A stretch of DNA of 16,409 bases from JAYEJW01 sp034716535 (GCA_034716535.1 JAYEJW010000082.1:1-16409); one strand, 5' to 3'; shown: positions 1 through 6,559, counted from the stretch's first letter. A program made the numbers and translations. The notes: generated by a model not told the origin, from the sequence alone.

Positions 1-332
1 TGAACCGGAAAAACGATGGCTTCCCGGGCCCGAAAACGCTCTGGATCGGTCTGCAACGCGTCCCCGATTTCGTGCTCGCGCTCGAGGCTCAGCGCAGCAT
101 CGGGGAGAGTTGTGGGTAATGGTATGACTACAGGCATGTGTTGACGCATGGAATGCAAAAACTCCAGGGCAGCAGTATCGTCGACATAGCGCGGCCTTGC
201 GTCCGGTCCATTGTCGAGCCAGAAGATGTCCGGTACGACTTCCAGGAAGTCGAGTTCGTCTGAGCAGGTTTTCAGGAAGTCGAGAAGCTGGGGTTGGTAG
301 TTAAGACCCACCCCCAGCTTCTCGACCTTCAT
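1..332 (-). CDS. DUF692/MNIO-like protein, N-terminal part (runs off window)
   Basis: Open reading frame of 110 codons from an ATG at 332 to the left edge, with no stop, so the C-terminus is missing. The first ~70 residues match the DUF692 pattern: a first strand LGVGLNYQPQLLDFL (residues 6-20), then LDFLEVVPDIFW (27-38) and a Pro-Arg-Tyr-Val segment (47-50) before a helix and the strand MPVVI (66-70). Family members (MbnB, TglH, ChrH) are TIM-barrel iron enzymes that oxidatively modify Cys or other residues of RiPP precursor peptides. It starts 19 bases after the stop of the 67-residue peptide gene, so the two are probably co-transcribed and translationally coupled; its own Shine-Dalgarno is weak. 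Odd point: after PVVI the family normally shows His-Gly-(Ile/Val)-Gly-Leu-Ser, but here the sequence is PLPTTLPDAALSLEREHE. This may be divergence, rearrangement or decay. The family call rests on pattern recognition of the N-terminus only. Confidence 0.6.
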   Translation of the reverse strand, partial: MKVEKLGVGLNYQPQLLDFLKTCSDELDFLEVVPDIFWLDNGPDARPRYVDDTAALEFLHSMRQHMPVVIPLPTTLPDAALSLEREHEIGDALQTDPERFRAREAIVFPV

Positions 333-351
333 GGCGGTATCGGCCCGCAAG

Positions 352-555
352 TCAGCGGATCTTGTTCAGAATCTGGCTTTCAAGGACCAGCCGATCCAAG
401 CCCGACAGGCAAGGATCACAACCGCGTGGAGCGATACCTTCGGGCAGAGTCAAGACGACCTCCAGCTGCTTGACGATTTCCTTGAACGGGGTGTTGGAAT
501 CGATTGCCAGGTTCATTCTGCTGACTCGGGGTCCAACCGCTTTTGCTTTAGCCAT
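352..555 (-). CDS. Small CxxC peptide, candidate RiPP precursor
   Basis: A 67-residue protein, unrecognised by family. Support for it being real: the ATG at 555 follows a GGAGGAGA Shine-Dalgarno (565-572) at ideal spacing, and the next gene starts only 19 bases after its stop. The N-terminus is basic (Lys3, Lys5, Arg10, Arg13). Residues 22-39 (NTPFKEIVKQLEVVLTLP) could form a leader helix and strand. The only two cysteines, Cys46 and Cys49, sit in RGCDPCLSGLDRL (44-56), followed by a short tail ending NKIR. No signal peptide or membrane segment is visible. With an MNIO-like gene directly downstream, the simplest reading is a RiPP precursor whose CDPC motif is the modified core. Alternatives are a small metal- or thiol-binding protein, or an unrelated small conserved protein. 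The gene is confident; its role is inference. Confidence 0.7.
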   Translation of the reverse strand: MAKAKAVGPRVSRMNLAIDSNTPFKEIVKQLEVVLTLPEGIAPRGCDPCLSGLDRLVLESQILNKIR

Positions 556-564
556 TTTTGAAAG

Positions 565-572
565 TCTCCTCC
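565..572 (-). promoter_or_regulatory. Strong Shine-Dalgarno of the CxxC peptide gene
   Basis: On the minus strand GGAGGAGA lies 9 bases before the ATG at 555. It is among the strongest ribosome-binding sites in the window and decides the peptide's start. It suggests high translation, as expected for a precursor peptide needed in excess over its enzyme. Confidence 0.8.
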
Positions 573-620
573 GATGGTTATCTCACCTCGCCTGCCAGGA
601 GCACTACCGGGAAGTGAGTA

Positions 621-650
621 TTGAGAAGTATGGACGGAAAAACTTACTAT
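621..650 (+). promoter_or_regulatory. Candidate mnmG promoter
   Basis: TTGAGA (621-626) and TACTAT (645-650) are separated by 18 bases on the + strand, matching 5/6 and 4/6 of the sigma-70 consensus. It would give a leader of about 165 bases before mnmG and would overlap the region where the divergent peptide transcript begins. This is the best candidate seen in the mnmG upstream region, but it is weak. Confidence 0.25.
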
Positions 651-661
651 TCAAGTATGAA

Positions 662-689
662 ATTATAGATCTCAAAGATCCCGTTGGAA
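662..689 (-). promoter_or_regulatory. Candidate promoter of the CxxC peptide / MNIO pair
   Basis: The minus strand carries a perfect -10 TATAAT (662-667) and a weak -35 TTCCAA (684-689) with a 16-base spacer. Transcription would start near 655, giving a ~100-base leader before the peptide's ATG. The poor -35 box next to a perfect -10 suggests an activator-dependent or regulated promoter. The spacer contains the palindrome GATCT-CAA-AGATC. Confidence 0.45.
668..680. promoter_or_regulatory. Palindrome in the promoter spacer, possible operator
   Basis: GATCT-CAA-AGATC is a perfect 5-bp inverted repeat around a 3-base centre. It lies entirely between the -10 and -35 boxes of the candidate minus-strand promoter, a classic position for repressor or MerR-type control. 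It is short and could be chance in this AT-rich stretch. Confidence 0.25.
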
Positions 690-812
690 TCTCGTCGGCG
701 AGCACGACCTGCGCAAAGAGGGGACCGGGATGAAAACGGAACGCTTCCCTTCGCGGCAGCGTCTTAAGTCGGTGGTGAATCGGTTAGCATAAGCGGTTGA
801 TGTGCAACGATC

Positions 813-817
813 GGAGG
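813..817 (+). promoter_or_regulatory. Shine-Dalgarno favouring the TTG start of mnmG
   Basis: GGAGG lies five bases before TTG (823-825), which is in frame with MnmG. The alternative GTG at 802 would place this motif inside the coding region and leave the start without a recognisable ribosome-binding site. Confidence 0.6.
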
Positions 818-822
818 ATAGG

Positions 823-2712
823 TTGGCCGAGAAGATCTACGATGTGGTCGTGGTGGGTGGCGGTCACGCGGGCACCGAAGCGGCGCTCGCTGCGGCGCGA
901 GCTGGAGCGCGCACCCTGCTGCTTACTCATAACGTCGAGACGATCGGCCAGATGAGCTGCAATCCTGCCATCGGCGGCATCGGCAAGGGGCACCTGGTCA
1001 AGGAGATCGACGCCCTTGGCGGCCTCATGGCCCATGCGACAGACGCCGCGGGTATTCAGTTCCGCATTCTCAACGCCCGCAAGGGCCCGGCGGTGCGGGC
1101 GACCCGCGCCCAGGCCGACCGCGCCCTGTACAAGGCCGCGGTGCGCCGGGTCGTGGAGCGTCAACCGAGTTTGGAGATCTTCCAGCAAGCCGTTGACGAC
1201 CTCATCCTCGAACGGGAGCAGGTCGCGGGGGTAGTCACCCAAATGGGGCTACGCTTCCGCGCACGTGCGGTGGTTCTGACCGTCGGCACCTTCCTCGGCG
1301 GCCGCATCCACATTGGCCTGTCCAACTATGAGGGCGGCCGTGCTGGTGATCCACCGTCCAATGCACTCTCGCGCCGGTTGCGTGAGCTGCCCTTTCGTGT
1401 CGAGCGTCTCAAAACCGGGACTCCGCCGCGGATAGACGGCCGCTCCATCGAGTATGCGGTCCTTGAGGAGCAACCAGGGGACGAGCCGGCGCCCGTTTTC
1501 GCTTTCTTCGGTCGCGTCGAAGACCACCCCAGACAAGTGAGTTGCCACATCGCCCATACCAACGAGCGTACCCACGACCTCATTCGCACCGGACTGTCTC
1601 GCTCCCCCATGTTTACCGGAGTTATTGAGGGAGTCGGGCCGCGCTACTGTCCCTCCATCGAGGACAAGATCGTCCGTTTCGCCGATAAGACTTCTCATCA
1701 GGTCTTTGTGGAGCCGGAGGGTTTGGATACCAACGAGGTCTACCCGAACGGCATCTCCACCAGCCTCCCCTACGACGTGCAACTTGACCTCGTCCACTCC
1801 ATGCGGGGCTTCGAGCAGGCCCACATCACCCGTCCCGGCTACGCCATCGAGTACGATTTCTTCGACCCCCGCGACCTCGAGTCGTCCCTGGAGACCCGAT
1901 TCATTCGGGGGCTATTCTTTGCTGGTCAGATCAACGGCACCACCGGTTATGAGGAAGCCGCCGCCCAGGGTCTGCTCGCGGGCGCCAATGCCGCGCTGCA
2001 GGTCCAGGGGCGGGAGCCTTGGTGCCCGCGTCGCGACCAGGCCTACCTGGGCGTTCTGGTGGACGATCTAATCACCCGGGGGACCGATGAGCCTTACCGC
2101 ATGTTCACCAGCCGGGCTGAATATCGCCTTCTCCTGCGGGAGGACAACGCGGACCTGCGCCTCACCGAGATCGGCCATGGCCTCGGTCTGGTTGGGGACG
2201 AGCAGTGGCGCCTGTTCGAGCGCAAACGGGAGACCATAGAGCGTGAGCGCCGGCGATTGAGAGAGATCTGGGTGAGGCCCGCCGAAGCCGATGCGGACCG
2301 GCTGCGTGAGATTCTGGGTGAGGAGCTGCGTAAGGAGACCAGGGCCCTGGACTTGCTGGCGCGGCCGAAAGTGACCTATCAAGCGCTCTTGGGCCTTCCC
2401 GGCCTCGGGCCGGCGGTGAGCGATCCGAAGGTCGCCGAGCAGTTGGACATCCAGTGCAAGTACTCGGGCTATATCGGGCGCCAGGTCGAGGAGATCGAGC
2501 GCCAGCGTGCGCAGGAGGCCGTAGAGCTCCCGGCGGACTTCGACGCTGACGGGGTGCGCGGCCTGTCGACAGAAGTGCGCGAGAAGCTCAACCGGGTGCG
2601 CCCGTCCACCGTCGGCCAGGCGGCGCGCATCCCCGGGGTCACCCCCGCGGCGGTGTCCCTGCTTCTGATCCACATCAAGCGCAGGAGCGCCGGCGGCGCA
2701 TGTCCGGGATGA
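823..2712 (+). CDS. mnmG: tRNA uridine-5-carboxymethylaminomethyl modification enzyme MnmG (GidA)
   Basis: FAD-dependent cytoplasmic enzyme that, with MnmE, installs the 5-carboxymethylaminomethyl group on wobble uridine 34 of certain tRNAs. The N-terminal dinucleotide-binding motif GGGHAGTEAA (residues 12-21) and the family signatures SCNPAIGGIGKGHL, ILNARKGPAVRATRAQ, RYCPSIEDK and GYEEAAAQGLLAG are all present, including both conserved cysteines. I chose the TTG at 823 because GGAGG (813-817) sits 5 bases before it and the product is then 629 residues, the E. coli length. An in-frame GTG at 802 would add seven residues but has no comparable ribosome-binding site. The end overlaps rsmG by 13 bases, indicating an operon. 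mnmE, often adjacent in gammaproteobacteria, is not upstream here; the CxxC peptide/MNIO pair is. Confidence 0.97.
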   Translation: MAEKIYDVVVVGGGHAGTEAALAAARAGARTLLLTHNVETIGQMSCNPAIGGIGKGHLVKEIDALGGLMAHATDAAGIQFRILNARKGPAVRATRAQADRALYKAAVRRVVERQPSLEIFQQAVDDLILEREQVAGVVTQMGLRFRARAVVLTVGTFLGGRIHIGLSNYEGGRAGDPPSNALSRRLRELPFRVERLKTGTPPRIDGRSIEYAVLEEQPGDEPAPVFAFFGRVEDHPRQVSCHIAHTNERTHDLIRTGLSRSPMFTGVIEGVGPRYCPSIEDKIVRFADKTSHQVFVEPEGLDTNEVYPNGISTSLPYDVQLDLVHSMRGFEQAHITRPGYAIEYDFFDPRDLESSLETRFIRGLFFAGQINGTTGYEEAAAQGLLAGANAALQVQGREPWCPRRDQAYLGVLVDDLITRGTDEPYRMFTSRAEYRLLLREDNADLRLTEIGHGLGLVGDEQWRLFERKRETIERERRRLREIWVRPAEADADRLREILGEELRKETRALDLLARPKVTYQALLGLPGLGPAVSDPKVAEQLDIQCKYSGYIGRQVEEIERQRAQEAVELPADFDADGVRGLSTEVREKLNRVRPSTVGQAARIPGVTPAAVSLLLIHIKRRSAGGACPG

Positions 2713-3353
2713 GACCTGATCCGGACCTGGGTGTCCTGAGGGAACGGCTCGCTGTCGGCCTCGAAAGATTGGGTCTGACAGCCGATGCGCAGCAGCGCGA
2801 TCGGCTGATCGCCTTCCTGAAGCTGCTTGGCCGGTGGAATCAGGCCTACAGTTTGACGGCCGTGCGCGACCCCGGCGAAATGGTGCCCCGCCATCTGCTG
2901 GACAGCTTGTCTGTAAGCGCTTACTTGTTCGGGGAGACCATACTTGATGTTGGTACAGGCGCTGGCCTGCCGGGCCTCCCGTTGGCCGTGATGGCACCGC
3001 AGCGCGTTTTTCATCTCCTCGACAGCAATGGAAAAAAGACGCGATTCGTGCGTCAGGCGGTGATTGAGCTTGGTCTGAACAACGTTACCGTGATTCAGGC
3101 GCGCATGGAGTCGTATCTACCGACAAGAAAATTCGCTACCATTATCAGCCGGGCAGTGGCGTCCCTTCCCGAGCTGGTTCGGGCGACGGGACGGCTGCTC
3201 GATAGGCCCGCCCGCCTGCTCGTTATGAAGGGTCGGGAACCGGAGATAGCGCTCCACAACCTGGAACCGTACCCGGACGCCGTAAGGGTTCATCGCCTTC
3301 AGGTGCCCTTCCTGGACGGCGAGCGCCACCTGATCGAGATCCACTACGACTGA
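2700..3353 (+). CDS. rsmG: 16S rRNA (guanine527-N7)-methyltransferase RsmG (GidB)
   Basis: SAM-dependent methyltransferase that makes m7G527 in 16S rRNA of the 30S subunit; loss in other bacteria gives low-level streptomycin resistance. The 217-residue protein is close to the E. coli length (207). It has the family N-terminal segment WNQAYSLTAVRDPGEM (46-61) followed by HLLDSL (65-70), the SAM-binding loop DVGTGAGLPGLPLA (83-96), LLDSNGKKTRFV (107-118) and SRAVASLPEL (150-159). The ATG at 2700 lies inside the mnmG end; a second ATG at 2709 overlaps the mnmG stop and would drop three residues. Either start implies translational coupling to mnmG. parA begins four bases after its stop. Confidence 0.97.
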   Translation: MSGMRPDPDLGVLRERLAVGLERLGLTADAQQRDRLIAFLKLLGRWNQAYSLTAVRDPGEMVPRHLLDSLSVSAYLFGETILDVGTGAGLPGLPLAVMAPQRVFHLLDSNGKKTRFVRQAVIELGLNNVTVIQARMESYLPTRKFATIISRAVASLPELVRATGRLLDRPARLLVMKGREPEIALHNLEPYPDAVRVHRLQVPFLDGERHLIEIHYD

Positions 3354-3357
3354 GCCA

Positions 3358-4152
3358 ATGATGGTCCGTACAATCGCGATTGCAAATCAGAAAGGCGGCG
3401 TGGGCAAGACCACGACAGCCGTAAACCTGGCAGCGTCCCTTGCTTCAATGAAGCGGCGGGTGTTGTTGGTGGACATGGACCCCCAGGGCAACGCAACCAT
3501 GGGCTGCGGAGTGGACAAGCACGAGCTCGAGCGCTCCGCCTGCGACCTCATGCTCAGCGACCTGCCCTTTCAGGATTGCCTTCAGCGCGTCGAGGATCCC
3601 CCACCCGGTTTCGATCTGTTGCCCTCCAACAGCGATCTTACCGCCGCGGAGGTCGGGCTCATGAGCTCGCCTCAAAGGGAACGCCGCCTCGCGCAGGTCC
3701 TGTCTACCGTGGCGGAAGACTATGAATTCGTCATCATCGACTGCCCCCCGTCGCTGAACATGCTGACGGTCAACGCCCTGGTGGCGGCGCAAGGTGTGCT
3801 GATCCCCATTCAGTGCGAGTACTATGCGTTGGAGGGGCTTTCCGCCCTGCTGGACACGATCAACCAGATCCGCTCCAGCCGCAACAGCGGCTTGGCGATC
3901 GAGGGCATCCTGCGCACCATGCACGATCCGCGCAACAATCTGGCCAATCAGGTCTCGACCCAGCTCGTTACCCACTTCAATGAGCAGGTCTACCGCACGA
4001 TTATCCCGCGCAACGTCCGGCTCGCCGAGGCACCCAGTCACGGTTTGCCGGCCATGCTCTATGACAAGACCTCCCGCGGCGCCATCTCCTACCTCGCGTT
4101 GGCGAGTGAGGTGCTGCGCCGGCAGGAGAAGAGGAGAGCGGCCGTCGCTTAA
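3358..4152 (+). CDS. parA: Chromosome-partitioning ATPase ParA (Soj)
   Basis: Deviant Walker ATPase that binds the nucleoid non-specifically and, with ParB bound at parS, moves newly replicated origins apart. The 264-residue protein shows the deviant Walker A KGGVGKTTT (12-20) with signature Lys12, the A' motif VDMDPQGN (38-45) and Walker B VIIDCPPS (125-132). There is no N-terminal DNA-binding extension, so it is the chromosomal type Ib form rather than a plasmid type Ia ParA. Tandem ATGs at 3358 and 3361 are both possible starts; the ribosome-binding site is weak, consistent with coupling to rsmG four bases upstream. parB follows 32 bases downstream. Confidence 0.97.
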   Translation: MMVRTIAIANQKGGVGKTTTAVNLAASLASMKRRVLLVDMDPQGNATMGCGVDKHELERSACDLMLSDLPFQDCLQRVEDPPPGFDLLPSNSDLTAAEVGLMSSPQRERRLAQVLSTVAEDYEFVIIDCPPSLNMLTVNALVAAQGVLIPIQCEYYALEGLSALLDTINQIRSSRNSGLAIEGILRTMHDPRNNLANQVSTQLVTHFNEQVYRTIIPRNVRLAEAPSHGLPAMLYDKTSRGAISYLALASEVLRRQEKRRAAVA

Positions 4153-4184
4153 CGCTTGAGGGAGAATATAGGGGGCGAGGATCC

Positions 4185-5087
4185 ATGTCTTCCAGGAAAA
4201 AAGGCCTCGGCCGCGGATTGGACGCCCTGCTCGGGGGCGTGCGCGAGCTGGAGGCCAGTGCAGAAGAAGATGGCGAGGAGTCGTCCGCGGGCTCGACACG
4301 GGAGGAACGGGTGCATGCCCTGCCCGTCGAGCTCATTCAGCGTGGCCGTTACCAGCCGCGGCGTGAGTTCGATCCTGACAGCCTGCGCGAGCTTGCCGAT
4401 TCTATTGCCGCCCAGGGTGTAATCCAGCCCATCGTCGTGCGACCGGTGGGCGAGGGGCGTTACGAGATCATCGCCGGGGAGCGGCGCTGGCGCGCCGCTC
4501 AGCAGGCGGGGTTGAGCGAGATCCCTGTGGTGGTGCGCGATGTGAACGAGCAAACTGCCATCGCCATTGCGCTCATCGAGAACATTCAGCGCGACGACCT
4601 CAATCCTCTGGAAGAGGCCGGTGCGCTGCAGCGGTTGCTCACCGAGTTCGGACTGACCCACCAGCAGGTGGCGGAAGCGGTCGGCAAGTCCCGCACCACG
4701 GTCACCAATCTGTTGCGGCTGCTGGAGCTCAACGACGACGTCAAACAGCATCTGCAGGAGGGCCGGCTGGAGATGGGGCATGCGCGAGCGCTGCTGGGAC
4801 TGCGAGGTCCCCAGCAGAGTGTGGCTGCCGGGCGAGTCGTATCGCGGGGACTGTCTGTCCGCGAGACCGAGAAGCTCGTGCGTCGTCTGCAGCTGGAGGA
4901 TCAGGACCAGCCCGCGACTCCCCGCAAGCCGGAGCTCGATCCCAACATCCGGCGATTACAGGACGATCTGACCGATCGCTTGGGGGCCCGGGTGAACATC
5001 CAGCAGGGCTCCCGCGGCACCGGCAAGTTGGTGATCGCCTATAATAGTCTGGATGAGCTGGACGGGATCCTCGCACACATCAAGTGA
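4185..5087 (+). CDS. parB: Chromosome-partitioning protein ParB (Spo0J)
   Basis: CTP-dependent DNA clamp that loads at parS and spreads, forming the partition complex acted on by ParA. The 300-residue protein begins with GLGRGLDALLGG (7-18), the short segment that stimulates ParA ATPase. The ParB/Srx nucleotide-binding domain follows (about 44-145), with GERRWRAA (98-105) and ENIQRDDLNPLEEA (132-145). A helix-turn-helix for parS recognition lies near 159-180 (HQQVAEAVGKSRTTVTN), and the C-terminal dimerisation region ends DELDGILAHIK. Residues 21-42 are acidic, serine-rich and probably disordered. GAGG at 4175-4178 precedes the ATG. No parS site was found in the window. Confidence 0.97.
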   Translation: MSSRKKGLGRGLDALLGGVRELEASAEEDGEESSAGSTREERVHALPVELIQRGRYQPRREFDPDSLRELADSIAAQGVIQPIVVRPVGEGRYEIIAGERRWRAAQQAGLSEIPVVVRDVNEQTAIAIALIENIQRDDLNPLEEAGALQRLLTEFGLTHQQVAEAVGKSRTTVTNLLRLLELNDDVKQHLQEGRLEMGHARALLGLRGPQQSVAAGRVVSRGLSVRETEKLVRRLQLEDQDQPATPRKPELDPNIRRLQDDLTDRLGARVNIQQGSRGTGKLVIAYNSLDELDGILAHIK

Positions 5088-5158
5088 CTGCGTGCGAACA
5101 CGAAAAGGACAGGACGGAAAGTTTCCTTGATGGGCGCATTGGACAAACTAAGCAGCGA

Positions 5159-5187
5159 TTGACCCTATATTCGGCACCACTTATACT
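5159..5187 (+). promoter_or_regulatory. Sigma-70 promoter of the atp operon
   Basis: TTGACC (5159-5164), a 17-base spacer, and TATACT (5182-5187) form a near-consensus sigma-70 promoter, 5/6 in each box with optimal spacing. Transcription should start near 5194, leaving about 40 bases of leader before atpI. It lies in the 148-base gap after parB, so the ATP synthase genes need not depend on the mnmG-parB transcript. Confidence 0.85.
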
Positions 5188-5204
5188 TCGCCTTCGGCAA
5201 GGGA

Positions 5205-5219
5205 GGGGATCCGATCCCC
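5205..5219 (+). other. Hairpin in the atpI leader
   Basis: GGGGAT, a CCG loop, and ATCCCC form a perfect 6-bp stem within the short leader between the promoter and the atpI ATG. It pairs part of a purine-rich GGGAGGGG tract that resembles a Shine-Dalgarno but lies too far (over 20 bases) from the ATG. It may stabilise the 5' end or damp atpI translation; no U-tract follows, so it is not an intrinsic terminator. Confidence 0.4.
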
Positions 5220-5235
5220 ACAAAAAGTAGAACCG

Positions 5236-5622
5236 ATGCAACAGCCGGACGCGTTGGGGGTCAAGAGGGTCCTGGCCGTACAGCTTGCCATGACCCTCAT
5301 TCTGTCGGCCGCAGCGTTGCCTTTCGGCGCAAGCGTTGCATTGTCCGTTCTGATCGGGGCCATCGTCTGTCTTGTGGCGAATGCCGTCTTCGCCTTGTGG
5401 GTTTTTCGGAATTACCGGGCCCAGCAGCCAGGTGCGCTCCTGATGCGGTTCTACGGGGCGGAGATCGCGAAGCTCATGTTGATTTTGGGGCTCTTCGCCG
5501 TCGCCTTCACGACAATCGAGGGCTTGAATCTTCCGGCTCTCCTCGCCGCCTATTTCGCCGTGCAGGTTCTGCCGGCAATTGTCGCGTCTTCTGCGGGCGC
5601 TCGTTCGACACGTGAGAGATGA
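5236..5622 (+). CDS. atpI: ATP synthase accessory subunit I (AtpI)
   Basis: Small membrane protein encoded first in the atp operon. AtpI is not part of the finished enzyme; it helps assemble the c-ring and is non-essential in other bacteria. The 128-residue protein is strongly hydrophobic with four likely membrane helices (about 12-34, 35-55, 70-92, 97-116). The loop FRNYRAQQPGALLMRFYGAE (residues 56-75) between the second and third carries the RFYGAEIAKL signature common to proteobacterial AtpI. The start at 5236 has only a weak ribosome-binding site, suiting the low expression known for this subunit. atpB begins three bases after its stop. Confidence 0.9.
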   Translation: MQQPDALGVKRVLAVQLAMTLILSAAALPFGASVALSVLIGAIVCLVANAVFALWVFRNYRAQQPGALLMRFYGAEIAKLMLILGLFAVAFTTIEGLNLPALLAAYFAVQVLPAIVASSAGARSTRER

Positions 5623-5625
5623 CCG

Positions 5626-6513
5626 ATGGCCTCTTCTGAAACGCTCACATCGCAAGGGTACATTCATCACCATCTGACCAATCTCACGCTTGGATACCTT
5701 CCCGACGATGCCGGTTTCAATCACAGCGGTCTCGTTTTTGCCAAGGATTCTGCGGAAGCCGCTGCGATGGGCTTCTGGGCCTTCCACGTCGATACCATGT
5801 TCTTTTCCGTCGTCCTCGGCGGCCTGTTCCTCTGGTTTTTCAAGAAGGTCGCGGACAAGGTCACCGCCGGCGAGCCGGGTTCCGCGCAGAATTTCGTCGA
5901 GTGGATCGTCGACTTCGTCGAGGACAACGTCCGTGGCTCCTTCAGCGGCAAGAACCCGCTGGTCGCCCCGCTGGCGCTGACGATATTCATCTGGATCTTC
6001 CTGATGAACCTGATGGACCTGGTCCCGGTCGACTTGCTGCCCTGGCTGTTCCAGCACTTCCTGGCACTGTTCGGCGCCGATCCGCACCATGTTTTCCTCA
6101 AGGTCGTCCCGACGACCGACCCGAACGCCACCTTCGGCATGTCCCTGATGGTGTTCATCCTGATCCTTTATTACAGCTTCAAGATAAAGGGCGCCGGAGG
6201 CTTCATCGGTGAGCTGACCCTACAGCCTTTCGGGAAATGGGGTCTGCCGGCCAACCTGCTGCTCGAGGGCATCAACCTCCTGTCCAAACCTGTATCGCTC
6301 TCGCTGCGACTCTTCGGCAACATGTACGCTGGCGAAATGATCTTCATCCTGGTCGCGCTCATGTACGGTGACAACATCGTTCTGAACCTCGCGGGCGGGG
6401 CAGCGCAGATGGCATGGGCTATCTTTCACGTCCTGATCATCACGCTGCAGGCATTCATCTTCATGGTGCTGACCATTGTCTATCTCGACATGGCGCACCA
6501 GGAGCATCACTGA
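5626..6513 (+). CDS. atpB: F0F1 ATP synthase subunit a
   Basis: Membrane stator subunit with the two proton half-channels of F0. The 295-residue protein contains FIWIFLMNLMDLVPVDLLPW (121-140), the PTTDPNATFGMS loop (162-173), and the conserved helix SLSLRLFGNMYAGEMIF (224-240). That helix holds the essential Arg228 (E. coli Arg210) and Glu237 (E. coli Glu219), with identical spacing. The last helix, ITLQAFIFMVLTIVYL, carries the conserved Gln275. The N-terminal ~45 residues are polar, with a His-rich patch HHH (14-16) and a periplasm-facing tail as usual. It starts three bases after atpI. Confidence 0.98.
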   Translation: MASSETLTSQGYIHHHLTNLTLGYLPDDAGFNHSGLVFAKDSAEAAAMGFWAFHVDTMFFSVVLGGLFLWFFKKVADKVTAGEPGSAQNFVEWIVDFVEDNVRGSFSGKNPLVAPLALTIFIWIFLMNLMDLVPVDLLPWLFQHFLALFGADPHHVFLKVVPTTDPNATFGMSLMVFILILYYSFKIKGAGGFIGELTLQPFGKWGLPANLLLEGINLLSKPVSLSLRLFGNMYAGEMIFILVALMYGDNIVLNLAGGAAQMAWAIFHVLIITLQAFIFMVLTIVYLDMAHQEHH

Positions 6514-6559
6514 TCCTCAGTTTCTCAATCGGCCCTCACCTATCGTCAAGGGGAAAATC

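Noticed and set aside
110..119. TGTGGGTAA, the complement of a DnaA-box-like TTACCCACA
   Set aside because: A single box with one mismatch inside a coding frame; no cluster of boxes and no AT-rich unwinding region with it, so no oriC call.
331..733. Plus-strand open frames opposite the CxxC peptide gene (331-561 and 362-733)
   Set aside because: No ribosome-binding site or recognisable protein pattern; the minus-strand frame has a strong Shine-Dalgarno and a coupled downstream gene.
556..822. Possible oriC upstream of mnmG, as in E. coli
   Set aside because: The spacer is AT-rich but contains no recognisable DnaA boxes or 13-mer repeats.
2068..2997. Long minus-strand open frame (309 codons) opposite mnmG and rsmG
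   Set aside because: A GC-rich antisense shadow; both plus-strand genes here are unmistakable conserved families.
5134..5145. GGAAA-G-TTTCC after parB as a terminator hairpin
   Set aside because: A one-base loop cannot form a stable hairpin and there is no T-tract.
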